The translations under genes and the position numbers were made by a program. The notes beneath the pieces were generated by a model. It had not been told where the DNA came from. It did no database searches and worked only from the letters and a program-made list of their open reading frames with translations. This document shows positions 51,109 through 61,621 of a stretch of DNA of 64,000 nt, piece after piece (position 1 is the stretch's first letter; every line of letters starts with the position of its first letter). This DNA is from Microbacterium trichothecenolyticum (GTDB lineage Bacteria > Actinomycetota > Actinomycetes > Actinomycetales > Microbacteriaceae). The stretch spans positions 1,426,001 through 1,490,000 of the forward strand of contig NZ_JAUTBF010000001.1 in the NCBI RefSeq assembly GCF_030818955.1, written 5' to 3'.

Positions 51109-53403
51109 TCACACGACGAAACATCCGCCGACGATCTGCAGAGCTGTGGTCGTGAGAGTGAGCGTCGTGGTCCAGGCGCTGTCTCGGTAGACGCGCACCC
51201 GCCCCGGCTCGGCCGCGGTGACTCGCACCACATCGCCCTCGCCGCAGGGTATCCCGTGCAGTGCGCGTACGACGGGCTCGGCGGTGTCTTCTCCGCGAAC
51301 GGTTGCCGAGGCCCGAACGATCCCGTCGGCGTTGCTGAGCTCGACGGTGTAGTACTCGACTCCCGCGAAGTAGATGGGGTGCGCCTGATTGCCGAGCGAC
51401 GTCGCCACCAGATGCGTCCCCTCAGCACTGATCGCGATCGACCCGATCATGACGTCGTAGAAGCCGACGAACTCCAGCGCCGAGACCGCTGTCACCGCCA
51501 CGACGCGCTGCAGAACCTCCTGCGTGCCTTCGGGCGATTGCAGCACCGCGTACACCCGTCCCGCACCGGGTCCGATCTGCGCAGCGACCACCCCACGGGC
51601 GACGACCGTGCTGGGCGCGCCGGAGATGCTGAAGGTGTCGTCCACCGAGACGGATGCCGTGGCATCGCCGAGATACACCGAGGTCACTCCCGACGTCAGC
51701 GACCCCGTCGGAGGGTTGTACGGAACATCCCGTTCGATCGGAGCGTCGGTCGAGAGGACGTACGTCCAGATGTCGTGCGTGAGCGCCGGAAGCCGAGCGA
51801 TCTCGGCGAGGATCTCCTCCGAGACGGTGAGCCCCCACGCCTGAAAGAACGGTCCAAGGTCGCGGTCGGAGACGGTCGAGGCCGCCGTCGCGAAAGCGTC
51901 GATCTTCTGTCGATCGGACTGCGCGCGAGCGATGCCCTTCGCTCGACGTACGCGGTAGTACTGGCTGAGCGCCGGGTAGAAGTCGTCGCCGAACGACCGA
52001 CGCAGTTGATCGAAGAGAAAGAGTGGGAAGAACGGGCTCTCCGCCGTCAGCGCCCCGAAGTCTCGATCCGCGACCGGTTGGGAGAAGTAGCGCGCAATCC
52101 GATCCTGGATGTCGGGTGACTTGTCGAGCATGTTCTCACCGGTCATCCGCTTCTGTAGAGCCAGGGACGAGATGTTCACCGTCACCTCGCCGAGGCCCGA
52201 CCAGGTGTAGTCGGGCGTCTGGTACGTGTGGCCCATCTCATGCCACAGCACCCAAAGATCGGAGCCCGTCACCAGCGCTTTGCTCGCACCGGAGCTGACG
52301 TGCAGCGACAGCCACTGCGTCGTCGCGAACGCATAGGCTCCGCCCGAGTCGGGACCCGCGATGTAGATGCGGCCGGGGTGCTTGCGCGCGACGCCGACCG
52401 CGTCGTAACTGAGCCCGTATACCCCGTCGGTGAGCAGGCGGATCTCGTCGAGACGCGAGATCACGGCGGCGGGATCGTAGACGGATGCCACGTCGGGGGC
52501 GTCGATCACGCGTCGCTGGACATCGGCGAAGACTCGATCCGCGACATGGGTCACGATGGGAGCGTCGCTCCAGTCGTTCATCTGCCCATCGAACTCGGTG
52601 CGGTCCGTGAAACCGTCGATCCAGACGGGATTCGGACTTCCGCCGCTGATCGTGGCGTCGACGGCAGACCATTCGCTGTAGTTGACGATGAAGACCAGAC
52701 CCGACCGGTCCGCCGTGACCGTGTTCGTCCCCCCGTGCAGCACCGTCCGCGACAGCTCGACGCTTCCGTCGCTGTCGAAGACCGCCATGGGTCCGCGCGA
52801 TCCGATGGCCAGTTCGAGCCACCACGACGGAGAGGCGTCGACGTCGACCGTCAGCACGTCTCCTGCACGCACCCATCGCCCGGTCGGCTGAGGGTCGCTG
52901 TGCGGCATCCCACGATTCTCCGGAGCGACGATGGCATCCTGACTTCCGTGCGGCAGGGCGACGACGACGGTGGAGCTCCCGTCGACGCTATGCCGGATCA
53001 CAGCTCGGCGCACCACCGAGAATGAGGCCATCCCGCCGTTGTCGCCGACACTCGCCGCAACGAGCCCCGTGCCAGGAGTGCAGGTCGTGCGCACGCGCAT
53101 GACCGTCGAGAAGGAGCCGTCCGCATCGGTGGTTCCCACCGCCTCATCGAAGAAGGCGGGGATGCCGCTGACGCTGAGCGCGACGGGAGCACCGGGCGCC
53201 GGTCGCCCGTCTTGCGCACGGACATCGACCTGGATGCCGGACACCTCCCCCGCCAACAGGCTGGACCTCCAGACGGTGACGGTCACCGTCTGGGAACCAC
53301 TGACCGCGTAAGCCGGGCTGGACGCGAGGAGGACCACGACAGGTGCCGACCATGCGGCGCCGGCGAGAACGGCGCGGCGGCCGAGAGACGGAGCGTCAGT
53401 CAT
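51109..53403 (-). CDS. secreted M60-family (enhancin-like) metallopeptidase 2
   Basis: The protein has 764 residues from the ATG at 53403, with GGAGG nine bases upstream. The Tat-type signal is SLGRRAVLAGAAW (Arg9-Arg10), with cleavage near SPAYA. The domain order matches peptidase 1: Ig-like, M60 core with HEMGH at 388-392 and Glu406, then a C-terminal beta domain ending VGGCFVV. The two peptidases are clearly paralogous but divergent over most of their length, so the duplication is not recent. The 140-base gap between them has no terminator, which supports one transcript. Confidence 0.9.
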   Translation of the reverse strand: MTDAPSLGRRAVLAGAAWSAPVVVLLASSPAYAVSGSQTVTVTVWRSSLLAGEVSGIQVDVRAQDGRPAPGAPVALSVSGIPAFFDEAVGTTDADGSFSTVMRVRTTCTPGTGLVAASVGDNGGMASFSVVRRAVIRHSVDGSSTVVVALPHGSQDAIVAPENRGMPHSDPQPTGRWVRAGDVLTVDVDASPSWWLELAIGSRGPMAVFDSDGSVELSRTVLHGGTNTVTADRSGLVFIVNYSEWSAVDATISGGSPNPVWIDGFTDRTEFDGQMNDWSDAPIVTHVADRVFADVQRRVIDAPDVASVYDPAAVISRLDEIRLLTDGVYGLSYDAVGVARKHPGRIYIAGPDSGGAYAFATTQWLSLHVSSGASKALVTGSDLWVLWHEMGHTYQTPDYTWSGLGEVTVNISSLALQKRMTGENMLDKSPDIQDRIARYFSQPVADRDFGALTAESPFFPLFLFDQLRRSFGDDFYPALSQYYRVRRAKGIARAQSDRQKIDAFATAASTVSDRDLGPFFQAWGLTVSEEILAEIARLPALTHDIWTYVLSTDAPIERDVPYNPPTGSLTSGVTSVYLGDATASVSVDDTFSISGAPSTVVARGVVAAQIGPGAGRVYAVLQSPEGTQEVLQRVVAVTAVSALEFVGFYDVMIGSIAISAEGTHLVATSLGNQAHPIYFAGVEYYTVELSNADGIVRASATVRGEDTAEPVVRALHGIPCGEGDVVRVTAAEPGRVRVYRDSAWTTTLTLTTTALQIVGGCFVV

Positions 53404-53437
53404 CGAAGTACCTCCCAACATCGGATTCGGGCGAAGA

Positions 53438-53474
53438 CCGTGTCGGCGGACGCGGGTGCCGCCCGCCGACACGG
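53438..53474 (-). terminator. hairpin after RCC1 gene 2
   Basis: CCGTGTCGGCGG (53438-53449) pairs perfectly with CCGCCGACACGG (53463-53474) ten bases after the RCC1 gene 2 stop and 35 bases before the M60 gene 2 start. It may end or attenuate the transcript between the two genes. Confidence 0.7.
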
Positions 53475-53499
53475 CTCGCTTGGTCACGGCGCGGTGTAG

Positions 53500-56112
53500 A
53501 GGTACATGCGGTTGGTGGAGGGTGAGTTGGTCATGAACCCCGTGATGGGCAGCCCGGACAGGCCGCTGACGGCGACCGGCGTGGTGGCGTTGGTGGTGTT
53601 ACCCGTACCGAGCTGACCGGTGGAGTTGTCACCCCAGGCGATGACGGAGCCGTCCGACTTGATCGCGTAGGCCGAGTTGCCCGACGCCGTCACCCGCGCG
53701 ACGCCCGAGGTCAGCCCAGATACCGCCGTCGCGCTCGAGCGCGATGTCGTCGTGCCATCGCCGACGAACCCGGAGGCATTGTCGCCCCACGCGTACACCG
53801 CCCCGTCAGAGGTCCGCACCACGCCGCCGGCGAAGCTGCCCGCGACCTGCACCACCGTCTTGCCCGACAGCCCCTGCACCTGCACCGGCGTCGACGACGC
53901 ATACACGGCCGCACTCGCCGACCACTGCGGGGGAACCGGTGTCGTGCCCTTGCCCAACGCGCCCGCGTAATCACTGCCCCACGACCACACCGTGCCATCG
54001 GACTTCACCGCATACCCGCCCTGCGCGAAACCAGCGATCTGCGTCACATTCGACAACCCCGACACCTGCACCGGCGACGCCGACTGCGACACACTCGACC
54101 CGTCACCCAACGCCGCACCGAACGTATTCCGCCCGATCGCGCGCACCGTGCCATCCGTCAGCAAGAAGAAGCACTGCTGCGTCCCCGAACTGACCTGCGC
54201 GACATTCGACAACCCCGCCACCTGCACCGGCGTCGACGCCGACCCGCCGGAGACATTCGCCCCCAACTGCCCGAACGAGTTATCGCCCCACGCCATCACC
54301 GTCTTGTCCGCCAGCAACGCGTACACCGACTCGTTGCCCGCTGAAATCTGCTGCACACCGGAAACGCCTGTGACGCGAGCCCAGGTCGTTCGCGAGTTGC
54401 CGCCGGTGCCCAGCTGGCCGAAACCGTTGCCGCCCACAGACCAGACGGTCCCGTCATCCAGCAACGCGATCGTCGCGTGATTCGCGCCCCCGCCCGTTCC
54501 CGCACCGACGGAGACGACCTGCTTCACCGGTGACGGAAAGGCCCGAAGAAGCTGCGACGGCGTCGTGCGCGCGACACCGCTACCCGCGGCATCGCCACCC
54601 GCCGCTCCCCCATCGCCCAATTCCGCCCACTGGTTCAGACCGAAACCCAGAGCATTCGCACCGAGGCTGACGAAAGTGTCGCTGCCCGCGCTCGTTCCGC
54701 TGGCGGCGGTGACCTTGGTGACCAGTCCCGGCGTCGTCCACCGGTTCAGCTGAACGGTGGTCTGGTACGTGCCGCTCGCACCCGTCGAGCCCGAACTCGC
54801 GCCCAGCTGCGCGTTGTTCGACGCGGACAATGTCAACGCGGCGCCCGTCACGGGGACCGAACCGGCCGTGACCTTCGCGACCACCGCCCCGGCCGTGCCC
54901 GCCGGAACCTGTGCATCGACATCGACCGTCACCGTCGCCGTGCCGACATAGAGGTACATGCGGTTGGTGGAGGGTGAGTTGGTCATGAACCCCGTGATGG
55001 GCAGCCCGGACAGGCCGCTGACGTTCACCGGAGTGGTGGCGTTGGTGGTGTTACCCGTACCGAGCTGACCGGTGGAGTTGTCACCCCAGGCGATGACGGA
55101 GCCGTCCGACTTGATCGCGTAGGCCGAGTTGCCCGACGCCGTCACCCGCGCGACGCCCGAGGTCAGCCCAGATACCGCCGTCGCGCTCGAGCGCGATGTC
55201 GTCGTGCCATCGCCGACGAACCCGGAGGTATTGTCGCCCCACGCGTACACCGCCCCGTCAGAGGTCCGCACCACGCCGCCGGCGAAGCTGCCCGCGACCT
55301 GCACCACCGTCTTGCCCGACAGCCCCTGCACCTGCACCGGCGTCGACGACGCATACACGGCCGCACTCGCCGACCACTGCGGGGGAACCGGTGTCGTGCC
55401 CTTGCCCAACGCGCCCGCGTAATCACTGCCCCACGACCACACCGTGCCATCGGACTTCACCGCATACCCGCCCTGCGCGAAACCGGCGATCTGCGTCACA
55501 TTCGACAACCCCGACACCTGCACCGGCGACGCCGACTGCGACACACTCGACCCGTCACCCAACGCCGCACCGAACGTATTCCGCCCGATCGCGCGCACCG
55601 TGCCATCCGTCAGCAAGAAGAAGCACTGCTGCGTCCCCGAACTGACCTGCGCGACATTCGACAACCCCGCCACCTGCACCGGCGTCGACGCCGACCCGCC
55701 GGAGACATTCGCCCCCAACTGCCCGAACGAGTTATCGCCCCACGCCATCACCGTCTTATCCGCCAGCAACGCGTACACCGACTCGTTGCCCGCTGAAATC
55801 TGCTGCACACCAGAGAGCCCAGCGATCTGCATCCACTGCGACCGCGAGTTGCCGCCCGTGCCCAGCTGGCCGAAACCGTTGCCGCCCACAGACCAGACGG
55901 TCCCGTCATCCAGCAACGCGATCGTCGCGTGATTCGCGCCCCCGCCCGTTCCCGCACCGACGGAGACGACCTGCTTCACCGGCGACGGAAACACCCGCAA
56001 CAACTGCGCGGGCGTCGTGCGCGCGACACCGCTACCCGCGGCATCCCCACCCGCCTGACCACCGTCGCCCAGCTCAGCCCACTGATTCAGACCGAAACCC
56101 AGAGCATTCGCA
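53500..56112. repeat. near-identical 1452-bp tandem module copies in RCC1 gene 2
   Basis: DNA from about 53500-54355 recurs at 54952-55807 with only a few mismatches (offset 1452 bases, 484 codons). The match resumes after a short variable patch (54361-54400 against 55813-55852) and continues to about 54660/56112. The variable patch encodes blade residues VTGVSG-type versus IAGLSG-type. Confidence 0.92.
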
Positions 56113-57972
56113 CCGAGGATGGGGGCCGACGTCGTCGCCGTACCGAATGGGCAGCTTGCGGTGACCGTCAGTGACGAACCGGGCATGGCCCAGGTGTTCA
56201 GGCTCGCGATGGCTGTCACGAATCCCGACGAGTTCGTCGTTCCCGACGAGGTCGACAGTGGTGCATTGTCGGATGCCGACAGCTGAACCGCGACGCCGGA
56301 GACACCCGTGGATCCTGTGGTCACTCGCGCACCGACCGAGGCGTTCTCGCCCGCGCGCACCGGATTCGGCGACAAGGCTGTGATCTGCGGATTCGCCGTG
56401 ACGACGAACATGCGCGAGGAATTCGGCGCCAGTGTCATGAGCCCCGAGACCGACAGTCCGCTCAAGCCGCTGACGGAGGACGGGCGCGGACCGGTTCGTG
56501 GTCGTCGTGTCGCCGAGCTCACCTTTGGTGTTCTGACCCCACGCCTTCACCGATCCGTCCGAAACGACCGCGTATGCCGACGAACCGCTCGCTGCCACCT
56601 GAGTGGCGTCGGTCACGCCCGTGACAGCGACAGGAACGGACCGGTTCACCGTGGTCCCGTCTCCCAACTGACCGACGGTGTTCTTGCCCCATGCGGCAAT
56701 GGCTCCACTGGCACGGAGAGCGTAGGCGGAGGCGAGGTTGGCCGCCAGGGCCGCGGCATCCAGCAACGAGCCGCTCACCGTCACCGGAACAGCACTGCTG
56801 GTGGTCGTGCCATTGCCGAGCTGGCCCGACGAGTTGTTGCCCCATGCCCGCACGGAGCCGTCGCCCATGAGAGCGAGGCCGAATGACGAACCGCCCGCAA
56901 TCTGCGTCACATTCGCCAGGTTCGACACCACCACGGGGACGGTCGAGACGTCACTCGTCGTGTTGCCGTTGCCCAACGCACCGCGACCGTCAGGCGCGTT
57001 CTCAGGACCCCACGCATTGCGACCGAGCGCTCGGACCGTGCGGTCGGAGAGAAGGAAGTACACCTGCTGCGAAGCGGCGGCGATCTGGGTCACGTTCGAC
57101 AGGCCCGGGATGACCGCCGGTGAGGTCACGGAGTTCTGCGTCCCCCCGGTGCCGAGCTGACCGAACCAGTTGTCACCCCACGCGGCGACCGTGTTGTCGG
57201 AGAGCAAGGCATAGACCGACTCGGCACCAGCGGACAACTGCTGCACACCGGACAGGCCGGAAATCTGAATCCACGTGGTGCTCGGCGAGTAGGAGCCGTT
57301 GCCGAGTTGCCCGAACCCGTTACCGCCGATAGACCAGACGGAGCCGTCTAAGAGCAAGGCGAAGGTCGATTGATTGGATCCCTGGCCCGTCGCCGTCCCA
57401 CAGGAGACGAGCTGCTTGATCGGAGACGGAAACACCGTCGTCAGCTGCCCCGCCGACGAACGGACCGCGCCCGATCCCGCACTGTCGCCACCGGCTTGGC
57501 CGCCGTCGCCCATCTCGGACCACGCGTTGTATCCCCATCCCAGGGCGTTGGCACCGAGGATGGGGAACGACTGAGCTGTCGCGACTCCACCGACGACGGC
57601 AGAGATGATGACGGTTGCACCGCCCTTGGCCCACCGGGAGCCCAGCGTGAAGGTCGTGGTGTATGTACCAGTTCCGTCGGTGACGCCGTCGGCAGCGGCG
57701 AAAGTGCCGGGAGAAGGAGCGGTGAGCGACACCGACTGACCCGACAGCGGCTGCCCCTGCGCACTCTGAGCGACGACGGTGACCGGAACGGAACCCGATG
57801 CGGGAACGGCGTTCGAGGGCGTCGCGATCGTGACGACCGGCGCGTTCGAAGCGGACGCCATGGCCGGCGACGCGGAGAGGAGCGAGACCGCCGGAATCGC
57901 CCAGGCGGCACCCACGACGACCGACCGGCGGGGAATGCCGCCTCCCGCCGTCAGACGCGAGTCAAGGCTTAC

Positions 57973-57993
57973 GGGGGGGGGGGGGGGGGGGGG
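57973..57993. repeat. 21-base poly-G/poly-C tract, probable phase-variation switch
   Basis: Twenty-one consecutive G residues (C on the coding strand) begin 17 bases after the first base of the ATG of RCC1 gene 2. Run lengths of 19 or 22 would place the ATG in frame with the Tat signal peptide and the rest of the protein; 21, as written, ends in TAA right after the tract. Confidence 0.9.
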
Positions 57994-58010
57994 ACCGAAC
58001 CTCTCGACAT

Positions 58011-58330
58011 GAGAATCTCCTCTGTATGTGCCACACCGGTCGCCTGATGCGCCGGTCGCCCGATGCGTTTGGCGCGCCCCACGGTAAGGGTCGACGCCGA
58101 GCGGATCGCGGTGAGGAGCGCGTATCCGTCGTGGGTGAAGTCGACACGATTGCCGCGCAGATCATTCCCCCCGAAGACGGCGAGACGCGGGCGCCTGCCC
58201 GCGAAACCGACCAGCACCGTGCCCAGGATTCACCCGCGTCGGTGTCTCGCTCACCCGGCCATGTGGCCGACAAGCCCACACACCACCGGCTACACCCGCG
58301 AACGAACGCGGGGGAACGCTGCGATGTCCG
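58011..58330. other. 320-bp region upstream of RCC1 gene 2
   Basis: No convincing gene is present. Short open frames here read into the homopolymer tract but lack conserved features. The stretch should hold the promoter of the island operon, in leftward direction; AGAGGAGA just before the ATG is the ribosome-binding site. It also contains the 3' side of the LmeA-like gene transcript, which reads in the same direction, and I see no terminator between them. Confidence 0.5.
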
Positions 58331-59104
58331 TCAGCCGCAGGATCCGTCGCGCCGCAGCGCGGGGTCGTTCAGAACGCCGCCGGCGATGCTGAACGCCGCG
58401 ACCAGGTTCTGGCCCTGAACGGTAGCCGAGGTCAGCGTGAGCGCCGCGGGAAGTCGATCGGCGATGCACAGGCTCTGGGTGCGCAAGACCGAATCGGCCA
58501 CTCCCCCGAACTGCGTGCGCAGCGTGTCGGCGTCGATGCTGTTGCCGCCCAGCTCGAACGCCGACGGCGTGAGCGTGAGGTCACCCTCTGAGGCGCCCGG
58601 CGTGACCGAGACGCCCACCGGGATGCCGACACCGAGTACCGACAGCTGATTGGTGAACGTCAGATCCGGCGCCGCCATCGTGATCGTGCCCGCCGGAAAA
58701 TCGGGAATCTGGGCCAACAGCGTTCGCACCTGCTGCTCGTCGAGGCGCACCGACGCGCTGCCGCCCTGAGCCGCCTCGCCGCCGGACACGGGCACGCCCT
58801 GCATCTCGACGAGCACGTCGCCGGTGAGGGGCCCCAGCGTCACGTCGTTCGAGCTGATCGTCACGTCGTCCAGATGCCCGCCGATCACCTGCGCGAGCAC
58901 GACACCGGCGACGGTCACATCGACGTTCTGGTTGTCGGGCAACCCCAGGTGCTTCACGACGAGCGAACGCACCGTGCTCGTGACGACGGAACGCGCGATG
59001 AACTCCGCTGCCACCACCGCCCCCGCCAGCAGCAGGACGAGCACGACGAGCACCGCGATCCAGCGCCCGGACCTGCGGCGCGAGGGCGCGGCATCCGTCG
59101 TCAT
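58331..59104 (-). CDS. LmeA-like (DUF2993) phospholipid-binding protein
   Basis: The protein has 257 residues. An N-terminal signal anchor (RWIAVLVVLVLLLAGAVVAA) is followed by a beta-rich DUF2993 domain with VTVAGVVLAQVIGGHLDDVT and the final Cys pair (SLCIADRL, DGSCG). In mycobacteria the related LmeA binds phospholipid and helps maintain mannan elongation in the envelope. Here the role is inferred. The ATG lies three bases after the argS stop, so the two are probably cotranscribed. Confidence 0.82.
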   Translation of the reverse strand: MTTDAAPSRRRSGRWIAVLVVLVLLLAGAVVAAEFIARSVVTSTVRSLVVKHLGLPDNQNVDVTVAGVVLAQVIGGHLDDVTISSNDVTLGPLTGDVLVEMQGVPVSGGEAAQGGSASVRLDEQQVRTLLAQIPDFPAGTITMAAPDLTFTNQLSVLGVGIPVGVSVTPGASEGDLTLTPSAFELGGNSIDADTLRTQFGGVADSVLRTQSLCIADRLPAALTLTSATVQGQNLVAAFSIAGGVLNDPALRRDGSCG

Positions 59105-59107
59105 GGG

Positions 59108-60772
59108 TTACATCCGCTCCGGCGCGCTGACGCCGAGCAGCGTCAGGCCGTTGCGCAGCACCTGACCCGTCGCGTCGTTCAGCCACAGGCGGGTGCGGTG
59201 CACCGACTCGACCGGTGCGTCGCCCTGCGGGATGACGCGGCAGTTGTCGTACCAGCGGTGGTACAGACCCGCCAGCTCTTCGAGGTAGCGCGCGACGCGG
59301 TGCGGCTCACGTACCTCGGCGGCGTACGCCACGATGCGCGGGTACTCCTGCAGCGCGCCGAGCAGCGCCGACTCGGTCTCGTGGTCGAGCAGCTCGGGGG
59401 CGAACTCGGAGCGGTCGACGCCCGAGTCGGCCGCGTTGCGGGCGACGTTGTGCGTGCGGGCATGGGCGTACTGCACGTAGAACACCGGGTTGTCGTTCGT
59501 GCGCTTCTGCAGCACGTCGAGGTCGATGTCGAGGTTCGAGTCGGCGGAGCTGCGCGTGAGGGCGTAGCGGGCGGCATCCACTCCGACGATCTCGACGAGG
59601 TCTTCGAGGGTCACCACGGTGCCGGCGCGCTTGGACATGCGCATCGGCTGGCCGTCGCGAACGAGGTTGACCATCTGCCCGATGAGCACCTGCAGGTTGA
59701 CGTTCGGCTCGTCGCCGAAGGCGGCGCACATCGCCATGAGGCGCTGGACGTACCCGTGGTGGTCGGCGCCGAGCATGATGATGCAGCGGTTGAAGCCGCG
59801 CTCGCGCTTGTCGAGGTAGTACGCCAGATCGCCCGAGATGTAGGCGGGCTGCCCGTCGGACTTGATGATGACGCGGTCTTTGTCGTCGCCGAACTCGGTG
59901 GAGCGCAGCCAGGTGGCGCCGTCGGCCTCGAAGATGTGGCCGAGCTCGCGAAGCCGCGCGACGGCGCGCTCGACCGCACCGGAGTTGTGCAGGTCGTTCT
60001 CGTGGAAGTACACGTCGAAGTCGACGCCGAACTCGTGCAGCGACTGCTTGATCTCGTCGAACATGAAGTTCACGCCGAGCTCACGGAAGGCCTCTTGCTC
60101 GGCGTCCGCGTCGAGGGCGTCGATGTCGCCGTCGTAGGCCTCGGCCACGCGCTTGGCGATGTCGTGGATGTACGCACCGCCGTACCCGTCTTCGGGCGTC
60201 GGGTCACCCTGGTGAGCGGCGACGAGGCTGCGGGCGAACCGATCGATCTGCGCGCCGTGGTCGTTGAAGTAGTACTCGCGGGTGACCTGGGCGCCCTGCG
60301 ACGACAGGATCCGCGCGAGGGCGTCACCGAGGGCGGCCCAACGGGTGCCGCCGAGGTGGATGGGGCCCGTGGGGTTGGCGCTGACGAACTCGAGGTTGAT
60401 GATCTCGTCGGTACGGGAGTCGTTCGTGCCGAACGCCGCCCCCTGCTCGACGATCGTCTTCGCCAGGGCGCCGGCTGCGGCGGCATCCAGTCGGATGTTG
60501 ATGAAGCCCGGGCCCGCGACCTCGACGCTCGCGATGCCATCGACGGCTTCGAGGCCCGCGGCGATCTCGGCGGCGAACTCGCGCGGGTTGGCGCCGACGA
60601 CCTTCGACAGCTTCAGGGCGGCGTTGGACGCCCAGTCACCGTGGTCGCGGTTCTTCGGCCGCTCGAGTGGCAGGTCGTCGGCGGTGATACCCGCCGAGGA
60701 CCCCTCTCGTCGCGCCTCGGCGAGCGGGGCGATGACGGCGAGCAGGGCAGCGGAGAGGGCAGCGGGATCCAT
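59108..60772 (-). CDS. argS: arginyl-tRNA synthetase
   Basis: The protein has 554 residues of the class I synthetase. The HIGH-type motif is [12 protein letters not shown], and the KMSKS-like site is MSKRAGT. The Arg-tRNA anticodon-binding DALR domain is at about 435-554. Its ribosome-binding site is GAGGGG. In related genomes argS and lysA are neighbours; here the DUF2993 gene and the RCC1/M60 island intervene. Confidence 0.97.
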   Translation of the reverse strand: MDPAALSAALLAVIAPLAEARREGSSAGITADDLPLERPKNRDHGDWASNAALKLSKVVGANPREFAAEIAAGLEAVDGIASVEVAGPGFINIRLDAAAAGALAKTIVEQGAAFGTNDSRTDEIINLEFVSANPTGPIHLGGTRWAALGDALARILSSQGAQVTREYYFNDHGAQIDRFARSLVAAHQGDPTPEDGYGGAYIHDIAKRVAEAYDGDIDALDADAEQEAFRELGVNFMFDEIKQSLHEFGVDFDVYFHENDLHNSGAVERAVARLRELGHIFEADGATWLRSTEFGDDKDRVIIKSDGQPAYISGDLAYYLDKRERGFNRCIIMLGADHHGYVQRLMAMCAAFGDEPNVNLQVLIGQMVNLVRDGQPMRMSKRAGTVVTLEDLVEIVGVDAARYALTRSSADSNLDIDLDVLQKRTNDNPVFYVQYAHARTHNVARNAADSGVDRSEFAPELLDHETESALLGALQEYPRIVAYAAEVREPHRVARYLEELAGLYHRWYDNCRVIPQGDAPVESVHRTRLWLNDATGQVLRNGLTLLGVSAPERM

Positions 60773-60811
60773 AGCCCCTCAATCCTAGGGCGCGGCGCCT
60801 GAGAGGCCGTG

Positions 60812-61621
60812 TCAGGCGATCTGCACCAGAGCTTCGTGGTCGTCGGGGATATCGGCATCCCACGTCTCGTCGTCGACCACCGCGTCGACGTACATGCGCT
60901 CGAGACCGACGTAGCCGCCGTGGTAGCTGAGGAAGGCGCAGTCGGCTGCGTCGCGTCCGGTCGCGATGCGCACCAGCGAGCGGCGATCGGCGAGCCGCGT
61001 GGCGTCGACGACGTACCACGCGCCGTCGAGGTACGCCTCGGCTACCGCGTGGAAGTCCATCGGATCGAGCCCCGGAGCGTAGCAGGCGGCGTAGCGCGCG
61101 GGCATGTCCATCGCGCGCAACAGCGAGATGACGACGTGTGCGTAGTCGCGGCACACGCCCTGGCCGGTCATGAGGGTGGTCACCGCACTGTCGGTGCCGA
61201 GGCTGAGCCCGGGGGTGTAGGTGACGGTGGATGCCACGAAGTCCGATACCGCGGCGAGCAGGTCCGCCCCCGCGAGAGCGCGGAACTGACGGCGCGCCTG
61301 CGAGAACACCTCGTCGGACTGGCAGTAGCGACTCGGCCGCAGGTAGGTGATGGTCTCGAGGTCACTCGTGTGCGGGGTCTGGGACGCGCCCGGCACGACG
61401 GCGTCGTACCGCACCGCGAGGGGGCCCGGCTCGGCCGTGAGACGGTGCAGACGGCTTCCCGACTGATCGACGATCTCGGTCGGGGTGTAGTGCCGGTCGC
61501 CCTGCGAGAACGTCAGATTCTCGGTCGCCAGGGGCACGCCCTGGGCAGCGGTGATCTGGAAGATGAGGTCGACGGACGCCCCCAGATCGAGGTCGAGTTC
61601 AGCGGTCACCCGGCGCGGCAC
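60812..61621 (-). CDS. transglutaminase-like cysteine protease family protein
   Basis: The protein has 269 residues. The triad of the bacterial transglutaminase-like fold is visible: Cys in GQGVCRDYAHV, His in MDFHAVAEAYL and Asp in YVVDATRLADR. An N-terminal beta domain (about 1-110) precedes it. Such proteins act as proteases or peptide crosslinkers; the partner is unknown. There is no signal peptide. It is codirectional with argS, 39 bases away. Confidence 0.88.
   Translation of the reverse strand: MPRRVTAELDLDLGASVDLIFQITAAQGVPLATENLTFSQGDRHYTPTEIVDQSGSRLHRLTAEPGPLAVRYDAVVPGASQTPHTSDLETITYLRPSRYCQSDEVFSQARRQFRALAGADLLAAVSDFVASTVTYTPGLSLGTDSAVTTLMTGQGVCRDYAHVVISLLRAMDMPARYAACYAPGLDPMDFHAVAEAYLDGAWYVVDATRLADRRSLVRIATGRDAADCAFLSYHGGYVGLERMYVDAVVDDETWDADIPDDHEALVQIA

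Larger units (their letters stand above)
53484..58010 (-). pseudogene. giant Tat-exported RCC1 beta-propeller protein 2, off-frame at a poly-C tract and at one further base
   Basis: The ATG at 58010 has AGAGGAGA upstream and begins MSRGSV. It is followed by a 21-base C run (coding strand), after which the ATG frame stops at TAA. The gene continues in another frame as VSLDSRLTAGGGIPRRSVVVGAAW, a Tat signal peptide ending SASPAMA. An Ig-like domain and a first RCC1 propeller follow. At 56478-56479 one extra base shifts the frame again. The rest (53484-56478) has two more Ig-plus-propeller modules. With 22 (or 19) C residues and without the extra base, it would be one protein of about 1510 residues, built like RCC1 protein 1. 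Confidence 0.85.

Noticed and set aside
44131..57332. Repeated plus-strand open frames across the RCC1 genes
   Set aside because: They recur at the same offsets as the RCC1 modules and are shadows of repeat DNA, not a repeated gene family.
57969..58217. Short proline-tailed proteins reading into the homopolymer
   Set aside because: They lack a ribosome-binding site and conserved sequence; the only well-placed start is the ATG at 58010.
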